Notes: generated from the sequence alone by a model not told the origin. A stretch of 23,254 nucleotides of DNA from Elysia marginata (GCA_019649035.1 BMAT01006931.1:270708-293961); one strand, 5' to 3'; counted from the first letter of the stretch, positions 1-10,461 are shown. A program made the numbers and translations.

Positions 1-150
1 AGTAAGTTATCAGAGGCTGAGGCTGCATCACGTAAGTTATCAGAGGCTAAGGTGGTATCAAGTAAGTTATAAGAGGCGGAGGCTGCATCAAGTAAGTTAT
101 AAGAGGCGGAGGCTGCAACAAGTAAGTTATTAGAGGATGAAGCTGTATTA
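1..150. repeat. 30-bp minisatellite, five copies, open at left edge
   Basis: Five consecutive 30-bp units start at 1, 31, 61, 91 and 121. Each begins (A/C)GTAAGTTAT and continues with a GAGGC-rich half ending in GCATCA or a variant. The array is probably longer, because it starts at the first base of the window. Read in frame 1 on the plus strand, the unit is exactly ten codons with a theme like SKLSEAEAAS, but units 3 and 4 carry TAA at the fourth codon. It is therefore not an intact coding exon here. Confidence 0.9.
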
Positions 151-221
151 TGTCTCACAAAAATGTTGATGTTGATAATGGGAGAAAACACATGTGCGTC
201 TTATTTTATCTGTTTGTCTTT

Positions 222-223
<2 letters not shown>

Positions 224-279
<56 letters not shown>
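224..279. repeat. (CT)28 dinucleotide microsatellite
   Basis: An uninterrupted CT run of 56 bases. It is followed to about 345 by an impure pyrimidine tract of TCTCT, TCTTTCTC and TATCTCTG. The long Ser/Leu open frame across it is only a translation of this repeat. Confidence 0.97.
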
Positions 280-283
<4 letters not shown>

Positions 284-345
284 CACCATCTCTCTTTCTC
301 TCTATGTCTCTATCTCTGCCTCTCTCCTCTATCTAGCTATAAATC

Positions 346-1046
346 TCTCATCCCGTTTTTGCTCTATCTTTAACTCTGTCAATCTATTTCGCTTTGCCTG
401 TCCATGGGTTTGTGCGCTACACAAATTAGTCGCTGTTATTCTATCTCTGCCTTCTAGTAGTCTAAATCACACCTCATACCCCGAACCATAGTTAACCCCA
501 CTCAGTTATTATAATTAATTTCTATCTTGTCCTTCTATTTTCTATTCTATTATTTCACTTTTTATCTCCTCTGATCTGCCACACCACAAATAGATTTACG
601 TGCAGTACAGTTGTTGCACCGTTGCGTGATATTCAAAACCGCTCACTTGTTCATTTGGTGACGCCCATTTTATTATCGAAATGGTATCCTACTTTGCCGT
701 CTCTTTGCCTAAAATTTTTGTTCAACTTTCGAACTTATATTATTCCTACATATCTTCATCTAATTCTACATTTAGAAATTGTTTGAAATTATAAAGATTT
801 CCTGAGAAGATATAGGGAATAAGATTAGAGGTAAAACAAGAGTAACGTCCCTTTTCTAGAATATAACACCTCAAAATACTACAGTGGTTATTGTTATCTA
901 GACCTAGGTTTTAGGGTCTTATATTGGTAAGTTTCTTACTTTTATAAACGATTTCACATCTAGAACTGAAAAACTATAGACCTAAAAAAAAGTTTATCTT
1001 TAAAATAAATCTGTCGCATACATTTTAAAATAATTGTATTCATAAG
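346..1046. other. no recognisable gene
   Basis: AT-rich sequence with frequent stops in all frames. I see no splice-bounded conserved peptide, RNA gene or transposon end here. Confidence 0.6.
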
Positions 1047-1160
1047 ACAGCGGGTAATCCCATTTAATTTTCACGTAATATTGTCTTTAAAATATTTTCT
1101 AAAACAGCGAGTAATCCCATTTAATTTTCACGTAATATTGTCTTTAAAGTATTTTCTAAA
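1047..1160. repeat. 57-bp tandem duplication, two copies
   Basis: Copies at 1047-1103 and 1104-1160 both run from ACAGCG(G/A)GTAATCCCATTT to TATTTTCTAAA. They differ at about two positions (GGG/GAG near the start, AAAAT/AAAGT near the end). The near identity suggests a recent replication-slippage or unequal-exchange duplication. No coding role is visible. Confidence 0.93.
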
Positions 1161-1549
1161 ACTTACGCTAGAACGTAAATCGGCATGCGCTAGCCTTAAT
1201 GATTAAATCTCACTCGGAGAGACATCAGGAAAGTTCCACTACTCTTGTTGAAATCTCGTTCCCTATATAATAACTTGTTTTGATCGAAAAATAGCTTAGA
1301 AATAAAGGGAAAAAATCATGTTTCAAAAGGCATAACCTCAAAGTAAATTATCGAAAACCTGAATCATGCGTGCAGTAACTGAGTAAGTTGTCGAGAGAAA
1401 AATAATTACGTTTCTCCTAGTTCTAACATAATTATATACAAATGATATAATATGACCTCAGCTGTGACTATTCCCAATAACTTAAAGAGATCAGTCTCAT
1501 TTTGCCTAAAAATTGTTCATTCTCTCTGTATCTGGCCATCAAGCTATAA
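1161..1549. other. no recognisable gene
   Basis: AT-rich sequence without a conserved peptide or repeat boundary that I can recognise. Confidence 0.5.
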
Positions 1550-1760
1550 ATTTATGAATCAATCTATTTGTCTATCTATAAACCTATCTATTTTTCTTTA
1601 TCCATCAGTCTATCTAGCAATCGGTCAATCAACTTATATATAGCTTAAGTTATGTCCAGCTGTGAATCTGTCTTTCTTTTTCATCATTTTATCTTTTCAT
1701 CCATCTTTCTATCTATTATATGTTATCTTCTTTTCCATCGATTTACCATTGCTTTTATTT
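1550..1760. repeat. degenerate TCTA/TATC-rich low-complexity tract
   Basis: Repeated TCTATC, CTATCTA, ATCAATC and TTTCTATCTAT words occur without a strict period. This looks like a decayed tetranucleotide microsatellite. The short Ser/Leu/Ile/Tyr-rich open frames here are by-products of the repeat. Confidence 0.6.
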
Positions 1761-2374
1761 ATCGATCCAGCCGTTTGTCATGGCATCATTCTATCTTCTC
1801 ATTTTTGTAATCAACTCATTATCGTGTTTATCTTCAATGTCAAAATACATTTCTAGTTCTGTTACTTTTCTTCAGTTTCTAAGATGTCTTAATCCTTGCT
1901 CGAACCCATCTTCCTGCCTGCCTGGTGGAAAGTAATAAATGCGAGCTCGCGACTGTCAGATGGCACCTGCTGATATATTTTACACGAAATTTAGAGAGTG
2001 CCACCAAGCGCTTTATCCACAACTAAAAAACTGCTGTAACGATCCATTTAAATTTCAGCGGAAAGGGAGATAAACCGTTCGGCGTTCGGCTCAGCCTGGT
2101 GAAATTGTTGTAGATTTTGTGGCGAAGCTTCTTTTGCCAGAAGGTTGTTCAATGGTCGACTAAAAAAAGTGGAATATGTCTAGAATTGCTTAAAATAGAT
2201 TTACACCAGGCCTGTAAATCTCCTGAGAGTTATATAGAGAAGCATGGAGACAAAAGTCTTAATGAGGAGAGTTATAGCGCTAGTTCTGTGGCCTCACAGT
2301 TTTTGACAGAGAGCACTTAGCTTTTTGTTTCATACACTTGAAACCACCAAGGAGGTGGATTAGAAAGCTGTAGA
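1761..2374. other. no recognisable gene
   Basis: Unassigned sequence. It has a perfect 10-bp palindrome GCGAGCTCGC near 1940. A 67-codon open frame at 2117-2320 has no motif I recognise. Confidence 0.5.
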
Positions 2375-2545
2375 TTGATATTTTATTTTTTTTTATTTCT
2401 TACTGTCACTTTCTGCCTCCTTCTCTATCAATATCTCTTTCTATGCCTGTCTTTATTTCTCTCCCTCTCTTTCTATTTCTCTCCATCTCTCTCTGTCTTT
2501 CTTCATATGTCTCTCTCTTTCCTCTCCTTTTTCCATCTCTCTCAA
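2375..2545. repeat. impure polypyrimidine (CT/CTTT) tract
   Basis: A plus-strand tract built from TCTCTC, TTTCTATTTC, TCTGTCTTTC and similar words. It produces the Leu/Ser/Phe-rich open frame seen here, so it is not treated as a gene. Confidence 0.8.
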
Positions 2546-3215
2546 ACAATATCATGTACCATAGAGTCAACAAAAACTCACCAAACAGATTTTGCTAACC
2601 AACCGTCAAACACGCAACTGGTCCCAGGAATAGAAACACAATCGGCAAGAGTTATGAGCCTTGTTTTACTGCCAAAACAAAGAACTCTATGCATTTTCAA
2701 ATAAGAGATTTGGTTTGATTTTTTCCTTCTTTTGTGCAATTTCATTACTAAATTTAGTTATCCGCTCTAACTGGATTTTTTCCTCGGTAATTCTGTGACT
2801 AAACACTTTTTTAAAGAAACGAATCCCTGGATATACTAAATAAATAGGAATTTTCTATGTTTTGGATAACATTTTCATTGAGGCAAATTATAGATTTTAT
2901 TCAAATAATCAAATACTGCGGCTGTATCAAGCCGAACAATAAATAATTGTAATGACTGTATGCCTGCATCCTTGTTTGTCTTGCGTCAGAGCGAATGAGT
3001 CGAAAGTCAAAAATTCCTTTTTTTTTTATAGAAAAAGTCATGAAAAGATGTATTTTTTTCTTTTTCTCTATATTTTCAGTTTAAAAAGTTTAATATCTTT
3101 TTATAAAATACTGATCCTTATTTGTCTTGCTCTATTCGCTATCGTGATCGATGCATTTATGCCAACGAGAGGGAAGAAAACGTTTACCTTGTTTAAGATA
3201 TTGGGACAAGGTTGT
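2546..3215. other. no recognisable gene
   Basis: AT-rich sequence with T-runs around 3020-3060. An open frame crosses this stretch, but only its end, from about 3216, has reverse transcriptase similarity. Confidence 0.5.
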
Positions 3216-3404
3216 GCAACACCTCTAAATACCGGACTTGTCCCTGCACAATGGTCGAGAGGTGAAATAATTCCCGTTAACAAAGATATTAGAAATCTTA
3301 AAAACGCAGAAAACTATCGTCCGATACCACTTAGCTCTTGCATAAGCAAGTTGTTTAGTTTTGCGATAGTTATTCTTTTTTCGATAATAAATCAGGAATT
3401 GTAA
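3216..3404 (+). pseudogene. non-LTR retrotransposon reverse transcriptase fragment (CR1/Jockey-like)
   Basis: The plus-strand translation reads TGLVPAQWSRGEIIPV, then a lysine-rich spacer, then ENYRPIPLSSCISKLF. This is the order found at the amino end of LINE reverse transcriptase domains: a G-x-VP-x-W block, IIP and NYRPI-LxSC-x-SK. Only about 60 residues remain. The similarity fades after the CISKLF block, and a stop follows at 3402-3404, about 20 bp before the mariner insertion. No YxDD catalytic block is present. The clade assignment is tentative. Confidence 0.75.
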
Positions 3405-3422
3405 GATTTTATACTCAACAGA

Positions 3423-4752
3423 TACGAGGGTGGATCAACATGTTTTGAGAGTTGCTCCATATTCTAAACTGTTAATGATACGTACGTGAAGTTTTCAGTC
3501 CTTCAAAACACTCTCCATGGCTCTCTATGCAACGTTTCAGCCTGATCTGCCTCTTCCGGAACACGCCTTGGTAGTCTTCTTCCTGTATGGTTCGCAGCTC
3601 TGAATTCACTGCTTTTGCGAGGTCTTGAATGCGGTCAAACTTCCGTCCAGCTAGCCTGTCCTTCAGAATCGAAAACAACCAGAAGTCACATGCTGCCAAG
3701 TCGGGACTGTAGGCGAGGTGGAAAGCAAATTGAATTCCTAGCTCCCTCAGTGACTGAGTTGTGGCCCTTGCTTTATGGGGACCTGCATTGACATGAAGAA
3801 GCAAGGTCCTGGAGGTGCTAACCTTTGGTCGCTGCTCATTGATTTTTGATTTCACCTGGGAAAGCACAATTTGTACATAATATGTGGCAGTGATTGTAGT
3901 GTCTTGAGGCAAAATGTCAACTACAAGGGGGCCACTGTAATTGAAGAATACCGTAAACATTCTCTTTCGGTTTTTAAAAATCCTGGACGCAACACGATGG
4001 GTCTGTCTCTTTGCCCATCTACCCACTTGCGATTGAGGCGTTTCGGTGGGATGATAAAGAAGGGGAACCAAGTTTCATCACCTGTGACGATGTCGGAAAG
4101 CCTTTTAGGGCCATGCGGTTCAAACATGTTCAGCAATTCCGTTGCACAACGAACCCTCTCTCTCTTTTGATCAACCGTTAACAAATGGGGTATCCATCGG
4201 GCACGTACCTTTTTCATACGGAGATGTTCAGTTATGGTGGTATGAACTGTACCATACGAAAGGCCGTTGGTGTCGCTTAATTCTCGCACAAAGATATGGA
4301 GATCTTCTTCAATGTCCTCTTTGATAGAAGCAATAGTCTGCTCGTTCACACATGATTTTGGTTGCCCGGGACAAGGGCAATCGGAAAGTGATTCTTTACC
4401 TTCATTGAATTCCTTTACCCAACGGCAACCAGTTTGATAAGAACAGGCACAGTCCCCACAGACAGTCTGCAAAGTTTCATGGATCAGCTTTTCGGATTCA
4501 CCAAGTTTACAGCGCATGGAAATGTAGAATCGCATGTTTTCTTTAGTGAACTCCGTCTTGATTGCTGCAGAGCTATTCACCGCATGTTTTCATGACGTCA
4601 TAAAATGGATGGTGATAACGTCACATGGAATATTTTCATTTGGTTCGAGAGTGCACAAGCTGATGATCACATTCGTGTATGACATGACTTCCAAAGGTCG
4701 CGCATTTACAAACAGGGAGGTCACTCTCATTACTTAATAATCTACCCTCGTA
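3423..4752 (-). mobile_element. full-length mariner element with TA target duplications
   Basis: The element spans 3425-4750 (1326 bp, the usual mariner size) and is bounded by TA at 3423-3424 and 4751-4752. Both ends read inward CGAGGGT(G/A)GAT and continue with partial similarity (GAGAGT..CTCC) for about 35 bp, so they are imperfect terminal inverted repeats. The interior carries a broken mariner transposase on the minus strand. Mariner elements move by cut and paste into TA dinucleotides using a DD34D transposase. This copy has both ends but no functional enzyme. Confidence 0.93.
3472..4580 (-). pseudogene. mariner transposase, inactivated
   Basis: Two overlapping minus-strand frames make up a mariner transposase. 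The first (4580-3921) has the helix-turn-helix region, a WIPHLLT motif near residue 129 (mariner WVPHEL-like) and the first catalytic aspartate in TGDETW (residue 168). The second (4071-3472) continues through FFNYSGPLVVDILP, LLLHVNAGPH and YSPDLAACDFWLF. The frames meet near a T5A5 run at 3971-3980, so a 1-nt indel there is the likely frameshift. In the second frame the residue expected to be the second catalytic Asp (HDNAGPH in the family) is Val, codon GTC at 3792-3790. Thirty-four residues separate it from the third Asp, as expected for DD34D. The long frame opens on GTG after an upstream stop, and the first ATG is at 4535. The protein is dead on at least two counts. Confidence 0.93.
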
Positions 4753-7700
4753 AATTCCGGAAGATATTAATTTAAAAAGAAAGAAAAGGTCGAAACATAA
4801 AACCGAAGACTTGGCATCCCTGAGGGAAACGACTCATTCTCGTATAGCAGGCAATGCAGCACGATTGCACGGATTCAGAACTGGGTTAAAGGCATTTTGA
4901 AGATGGATAAAACTTGGGAGGATATTTTTGTCATATACATTTATTGTTACTCGTACTTCGTCAGCTCATGAACAATACTCCACTTGATATCATTATTTAA
5001 TTTCATATAGATTGAGGATATACGCAAAAAGTGGAACTGCATAAAAAAATAAAAACAAAGTTTTAAATTTCTAAAGGAAACCATTGCATGCTATTCAAAG
5101 AGAGCCGGAAAGAGCATAGTAGTGTTAAGTTTTTTAAGATCTGTATATAATAGCTTTTAATGCTCTCTCCAGCGCAATGTTATGCGAGCTAAGGATATAT
5201 TAATAAAAAATAACCACATTCTGATAAATCTAGGAATTTCAAAGTCAACAATTTGAGCTGTGAAGATATGAAGTAGCCCTTGTTGAACAATGTAATATAA
5301 TAATGTCGTATCGGGAGTTTATCGATACGGTGGCTTAAAATTAAATTTGTATAATGGAAGTTAAATGCTAAGGTCACTTTTAAAACCTTACTTTTTGTTT
5401 TTTCCCTAACACTATTTATAGGGTACAGATAATGGTTTTTTTAATAGATACTATTCTCAAAACAACACATTTTGGGACCGCCAACCTTTACTTAAAAGCA
5501 ACCAATTATTCCATGCCACAATACATACCGGTAGGCGAATAACTGTTTTTAACAAATCAAGGCTTGTTTTACTCATGACTTCTAGACATTTCGTTGCACG
5601 AAGCCTATAGTTGGTGAGTTCAAGTCATTACTTAATCGACAATGGCTTGAGAGATGCGCCATTCTCGAAGGTTCTTAAGCCTTGGCCTGCAGCTAATTTT
5701 TTTTAAAAATCTGGTAATACGGATCAATTCATCAAAGTATAGGGTAATCAGTTGGAATTCCACCACCATTACATACTCCTCTTCTGCAGCCTAAAGGGAA
5801 GTAACTGAATTTTTTTTTGTTTCTCTTGGTTTCCTGACAACAATTTGCACTATAAAAAGCTTACAGAAATCACTCCGGTGACACATTTTTCGGCATTCTT
5901 CGAAATGGGTAAAAGTGATGAAAGAACGCTGTATGCCTATTCGCCCAATGTTACTTTTTTCCAGAAATAATAATTATAAACTGTAAAATTTGAATATTTT
6001 TCTTGTCCAAATTATCATATAGATAGACTTCATAAGGTCCAAAACAAAGCAGCTCAAGTTAATAACTCGTAGATCAAAATTCAATAAGTCAAAGAAAATA
6101 CTAACAGTAAACTTAAATTTTAACTTAAGATCGAATGGTTCCATTTTACTAAAAACCAATGTGCCATTCACGACTTTTGAAACGAAAGATTTTTTTGGTC
6201 ATAGCTCCTAAGGTCTTGAATGTTTTAACAGACCAAAAACTTAAGAGAAGTGATACAGTTGAACCTTTGAAGCGAAATTTGAAAAGTAAAATTTTGTAAG
6301 GATAATTTCTTGTGAATTTAAAACATATCTGCATCAGTTTTTATGCACTTCAATATTTCTCTGTAAGATTTCACAGGACAGGGACAGTGGCTATTTTAGA
6401 TGATGTAATAGTAATAGTGTATTGGTATTGATAAACTCTTCTTATTTTTTAGGGGGAGGGGTTATGCTACACCCTTTTACAATGGTTTAACTATAACTAA
6501 GGTAACTTTATTCGACTATGATGTATTTATTAGCGCCACCGAGCACTGTATCAGCAGATTTTAGGCGCTCTTCAAGTGAATCACAGTATTATCATTATTC
6601 TGAAGTACAATTTATAGTACAAACCTGTCAAACTTGATCCAAACTCTAAAAAGTTTCTCTTATCGGGCACGTCCGCTGTCAAAAAAATCTTTTTTCGGCG
6701 ACAATCTTTCTGTTTGGTAGCAAACGATAATAGTTTGTTTTTCATGTAAAAGACTTAGTTTTAGGTACAAATCGAATATGTTTTCAATGCACTGGTTTAA
6801 CAAGTTTTCTCCTTTCCCCCGTAGTTTGTTGCATGGGCATTTGAATGGTGCATGGTGATGTGTGTTAAACTTCTTTAGCAGCTACATTTCATAAGTATAA
6901 ACACACAAAAAATTTAATTTGTACAGGAATTAACCTTCAGGCTTTTAAAGTCAACATTAAAATCTGTCAAAAATTTTAAAGAAACCTCACCTATCTCCGT
7001 ATGAATTGATATTTTAAAAAAAACATGTCACTTGAACAAACTTGTTTTGGTTTGTAGAAAAAAACGTAACACGTGTTTACCAAAAGGTTATAGCCTGAAA
7101 ACAAGAGGGTTTTTTCCAACAGGAAACGGGTTGTAATGTAGCCTACTGTACAAGTTTTACGAATTAGAAGTCATAACAACAGCTTTTGCTCTAACTTGAG
7201 CAGAACCGGCACGTAGTGTGTTCAAAGAAGGGATAAAATTATCTATTTGGTGGTGGTACAGTGTTTTGGCATAGTTCTTTTCTGTTCGGATTTACTTGCA
7301 AATTGTCACAGGTAGCTGCCACTTCAGATTGCCACTTAAGGCAGGTTTTTAAAAAATCAACGGGTTTTATCTGTGTTGCACCCTAGAAAACGGTGAAAAC
7401 ACATTTTTCTCTGATTTTGCGGAGCCAGAAAAACAGGACTTATTTCGTAAAGTATGGTGAAAAAAAAACGAAATAACGTCATGTTACACGATTCACCTAT
7501 GGTATGTCCATTCTTTGATGTTGTCAAACCATATTTATCGTCCTCATTTTGCCTAGGAAGAAATAAATGATTTTAGAATTTTTTTCATTGTGTTCATATT
7601 TTGCATTAATGTTTTTAGATCTAAAGTGTAAAATTGAACGACATAGATCCAATTCGGGTCATTGGACATTTTATTTATCAATTCCTTAACATTAGACATT

Positions 7701-8250
7701 TTAAAACAAAATCATTCTGATTTTTATGTGCACTTTTAAGAAAAACAATCAATTTAAAGATTTGGCAAATATTTTGCTGGTGTTTTTCAATGCTTCTTTT
7801 TTAAGCAAATTCATCTGTAATAAATGCCATTTTTCACAAAAATAAAATCCAATTCATACAATCGAACAATGATCCTTTTAAGCCGGCCACAAGCGTAGCC
7901 ATGGGTTGATGTAAGCTATGGAGTATAAATATTGATCACAATGTTGAAAAACAATAGTTGCCTTCCATCTGTGCCTACACATGTCGATATATCAAGCGAT
8001 TTTTACGAGTCGATTTTCTTGACATTTTTATGTCATCAAATAAAAGCCAACAGGACCTCTTTGCTCCAAGTTTAAATTTTATTTTTTTTTCGATTCAATA
8101 GAAAAGGACAGGCAGGGAGGTTGTAAAAATCGCATTTGCTCTGTCGAACACTTTGCTATTTTTTTTATAAACACTTAGTATAATAAATGTAAAGAAGACT
8201 ATGTGAAATATCTAGAAGAGATTCACCACAATGCCACAGATATCATCCAT
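4753..8250. other. 3.5 kb without recognisable genes
   Basis: AT-rich sequence with many poly-A and poly-T runs. The open frames here (such as 5189-5377, 5974-6171 and 6149-6334, minus strand) are short, Leu/Ile/Phe/Lys-rich and lack recognised motifs. Around 4860-4890 a translation GFRTG hints weakly at more LINE sequence beyond the mariner, but it is too short to call. Confidence 0.55.
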
Positions 8251-8254
8251 ATCG

Positions 8255-8312
8255 ACAACATGGAGTGATAATCATTTTCCCCCACAACATGGAGTGATAA
8301 CCGTTTTCCACA
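8255..8312. repeat. 29-bp tandem duplication, two copies
   Basis: ACAACATGGAGTGATAA begins at 8255 and again at 8284, each followed by (T/C)C(A/G)TTTTCC. The two 29-bp units differ at a few positions. The duplication sits at the upstream edge of the reverse transcriptase fragment and looks like local slippage. Confidence 0.85.
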
Positions 8313-8690
8313 TAAATAGCGGAATGAGACAATGAGAAATAATCTCCTCAAAGCTTTTTACGACTGCAATTGAAGTTATATTTAAAAACGCAGAGCTGAC
8401 ACATGGTATAAACATAGATGGAGAAACCCTAACAGACCTAAGATTTGTTGATGATGTAGTCCTCATCACAGTAACACCGCAACAAATATAATACAATTTA
8501 AATATTCTGAACATTATCAGTAAAATTGTAAGGCTAAAAATCCACAAAGTGAAAACAAAATACATGACAATCTATCCCAGTCTAAACAAAGTATTCACCG
8601 AAAACGAAGAAATCGAAAAAGTTGGAAACTACAAGTACCTTTGTCAGATAACATCCCTAAAATCTGTATCTGTGCAGTAGTTTGTCGACT
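8308..8690 (+). pseudogene. RTE-type LINE reverse transcriptase fragment, copy 1
   Basis: One plus-strand frame with in-frame stops reads SGMRQ*EIISSKLFTTAIEV, then LTHGINIDGE, LRFVDDVVLI, LKIHKVKTKYM and EKVGNYKYL. These are the ordered palm blocks of RTE-like endonuclease/reverse transcriptase proteins: GVRQGD-x-ISPKLF, the F/Y-x-DD catalytic box (here FVDD), LKI-x-KTK and GxYKYLG. Stops lie at the GD position of the first block and about 15 residues after FVDD. The endonuclease domain and both element ends are absent, so this is an old fragment. A related 93-bp piece lies at 9243-9335. Confidence 0.88.
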
Positions 8691-9242
8691 TGGTTTATGA
8701 ATGACTTAATACAGTGACAATGATTTTGGGGAGGTTATTCCAAGCCTCAAATTTCCTGACCAAAGTAGTTAGTTGTTTTTTTTTTCTTATATCTTATGAG
8801 GTGGCAGTTTTGTTTTGCGAGTTTGTAGCAATCACCTCTTGTTCTAGTGTCTTTGTTGCATGTAAAATGGTATTCAACATTAATGTTATAGCAACCGTTT
8901 GTTTGTATGCTTCTATCAAACCTTTATTAGGTCCTCCATACAAAAAGCTTAGAAGGTCTCAGGCTTGAATGTAGCCTTTGCTCGTAGCTAAAATTCCATA
9001 TATTTGGTACTAGTTTTGTTGCCCGTTCACTATTACTTTAAAAAGTGAAAAATCGATTTAGATGGACTGGTTAATTTTAATGAGCGGTTTTGTTCATACA
9101 CCGTCTACTGTTAGTTATGAAGTATATTGAGATGTTTTAAGATGTTTTAAACTGTTACCACTGTCGACTCTTTCTTTCGTTTTCATTCAATAGAAATACA
9201 TGTGTAAATACATGACTATGAGATGTTTCATATTCATGAAAG
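8691..9242. other. spacer between LINE fragments
   Basis: No recognised coding sequence. The open frame at 8714-8968 is hydrophobic and without motifs. A 10-bp direct repeat GATGTTTTAA occurs twice in a row near 9131-9150. Confidence 0.5.
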
Positions 9243-9335
9243 CAGAGTTGACACATGGTATAAACATAGATGGAGAAACCTTAACAGGCCTAAGAATTGT
9301 TGATGGTGTAGCTCTCCTCAAAGAAACACCACAAC
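9243..9335 (+). pseudogene. RTE-type LINE reverse transcriptase fragment, copy 2
   Basis: This aligns without gaps to 8391-8483 in the same orientation, with 11 differences in 93 bases counted by eye. The translation keeps LTHGINIDGE, but the catalytic box has become IVDG, so the second catalytic Asp is lost, and TGA ends the frame just downstream at 9337-9339. It is either a separate truncated insertion of the same family or a duplicated piece of the fragment 850 bp upstream. Confidence 0.85.
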
Positions 9336-9402
9336 TTTGAATTTATAAGTAGAGTAATTCGGCATTCCAGGGACATGGAACAATGTCTGATCGTCATCAT
9401 CA

Positions 9403-10411
9403 TCATCCAGTGCAGTGCCGCATGGCGTTGGCGATCATGCCCCTCCACACATCATGCTCTCTTGTCATTTTGATCATTTCTACCGTAGATCCCACTCCAA
9501 GCCAAGACGCCAGCCCGTCAGTCGTTTTCTCACGTAGTCTTCCTCTACCACGCCTCCCCATAAACATTCCAGTCGGCACAAGGTGTCCCTGTCTTTCTCT
9601 TCTCATGATATGGCCGAAAAAGGTAGCTTGTCGTTTTCTTACTTTATTTATTAGTGCTCTTTTGGCCTTTGTTTCACTTAAAACTGTATCGTTTGGTTTT
9701 TTTTCGCAGTCCATGGTATTCTCATCATTCTTCGTAGGAACCACGTTTCCGTCGCCTCTAACCTGCCTCGCGTTTGTTTTGATATTATCCAGGTCTCGCA
9801 TCCATACATCAATAAGGGTTCGATGTAGCATTCTAGGACTCTTCTTCTTGTTTCGATCGACATGAGTGGGTTTGTCAAGATGTTTTTCATTCGTTTAAAC
9901 ATAGTTTTGGATTGGGCTATTCTTGATGAGATTTCTGTGATGTCTCTGCCATTGCTTGAAATAAGGGCTCCTAAATATTTAAACTGGTCTCGTTGTTGGA
10001 TTTTGGTGTCATTTATATATATGTTGATGTTTGGGGGTGTTTCTTTGCGGCTGACTACCATGGTTTCTGTCTTTTTGCTATTTAATTTAAGCCCTCTCTT
10101 TTGACTTTCTTCTCTGGCAATATCAAGGAGACGTTGTAAGTCTTTCGTGTTTTCTGCAATAAGGACAATGTCATCGGCATATCTCAAGTTGGTAATGATG
10201 TGTCCTCCTATGTGAATCCCTCTCAGTCCTTCTATATTTCGCATGATGAACTCGCTGTAGAGTGAGAACAGGTCAGGAGAAAGGACGCAACCTTGCCGGA
10301 CTCCTCTTTTTATTTTCTGGTATGTACTGGTTTCTCCTTCAACTGGCATTGCTGCCGTTTGTTCCCAGTATATATTTTTGATAACTCTAAGGTCTTTTCC
10401 ATCTATCTTTA
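9403..10411 (-). pseudogene. endonuclease/reverse transcriptase-type LINE ORF, C-terminal part, frameshifted
   Basis: The minus-strand frame from about 10411 reads IDGKDLRVIKNIYWEQ, then KIKRGVRQGCVLSP, YADDIVLI, GLKLNSKKTE, FKYLGALISS and LLMYGCETW. These are ordered reverse transcriptase palm and thumb blocks with an intact YADD box. It then shifts frame at a run of eight A residues (plus-strand T-run 9697-9704). The continuing frame, with KRQATFFGHIMRRE, GRRGRGRLREK and GLASWLGVGSTVEMI, is the usual carboxyl tail of this LINE type and ends at 9403. The endonuclease domain is missing because of 5' truncation. Many animal genomes carry such copies annotated as endonuclease-reverse transcriptase. 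The sense direction and YADD are certain; the exact clade is not. Confidence 0.93.
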
Positions 10412-10451
10412 GCTACACAGATAAAGGTAGATGGAAAAGACCTCAGAGTTA
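10382..10451. repeat. 30-bp inverted repeat with 10-nt loop
   Basis: Arms at 10382-10411 and 10422-10451 pair with two mismatches. Both arms encode the same LINE segment (around IDGKDLRV) in opposite orientations, so this is a fold-back of the LINE 5' end and not a terminator or independent hairpin gene. Confidence 0.95.
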
Positions 10452-10461
10452 GTCTGATCGT

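Larger units (their letters stand above)
9385..10461 (-). mobile_element. 5'-truncated LINE insertion with 10-bp target duplication and fold-back 5' end
   Basis: GTCTGATCGT occurs at 9385-9394 and again at 10452-10461, flanking an insertion of 1057 bp (9395-10451). On the minus strand the insertion ends with a short (TGA)n tail directly after the reading frame, a style of simple-repeat 3' end seen in several LINE clades. At its 5' end the last 30 bp of LINE sequence (10382-10411) are repeated in inverted orientation at 10422-10451 around a 10-nt loop, with two mismatches. The inverted arm ends exactly at the target duplication. Truncation, target duplication and a 5' inversion are hallmarks of target-primed reverse transcription. 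Confidence 0.9.

Noticed and set aside
150..491. 113-codon Ser/Leu-rich open frame
   Set aside because: It is a translation of the CT microsatellite and surrounding pyrimidine tract.
2117..2320. 67-codon plus-strand open frame
   Set aside because: No motif, no homology that I recognise, and no transcription or splice evidence.
9383..10104. Plus-strand open frames opposite the LINE
   Set aside because: They are antisense shadows of the minus-strand reverse transcriptase.
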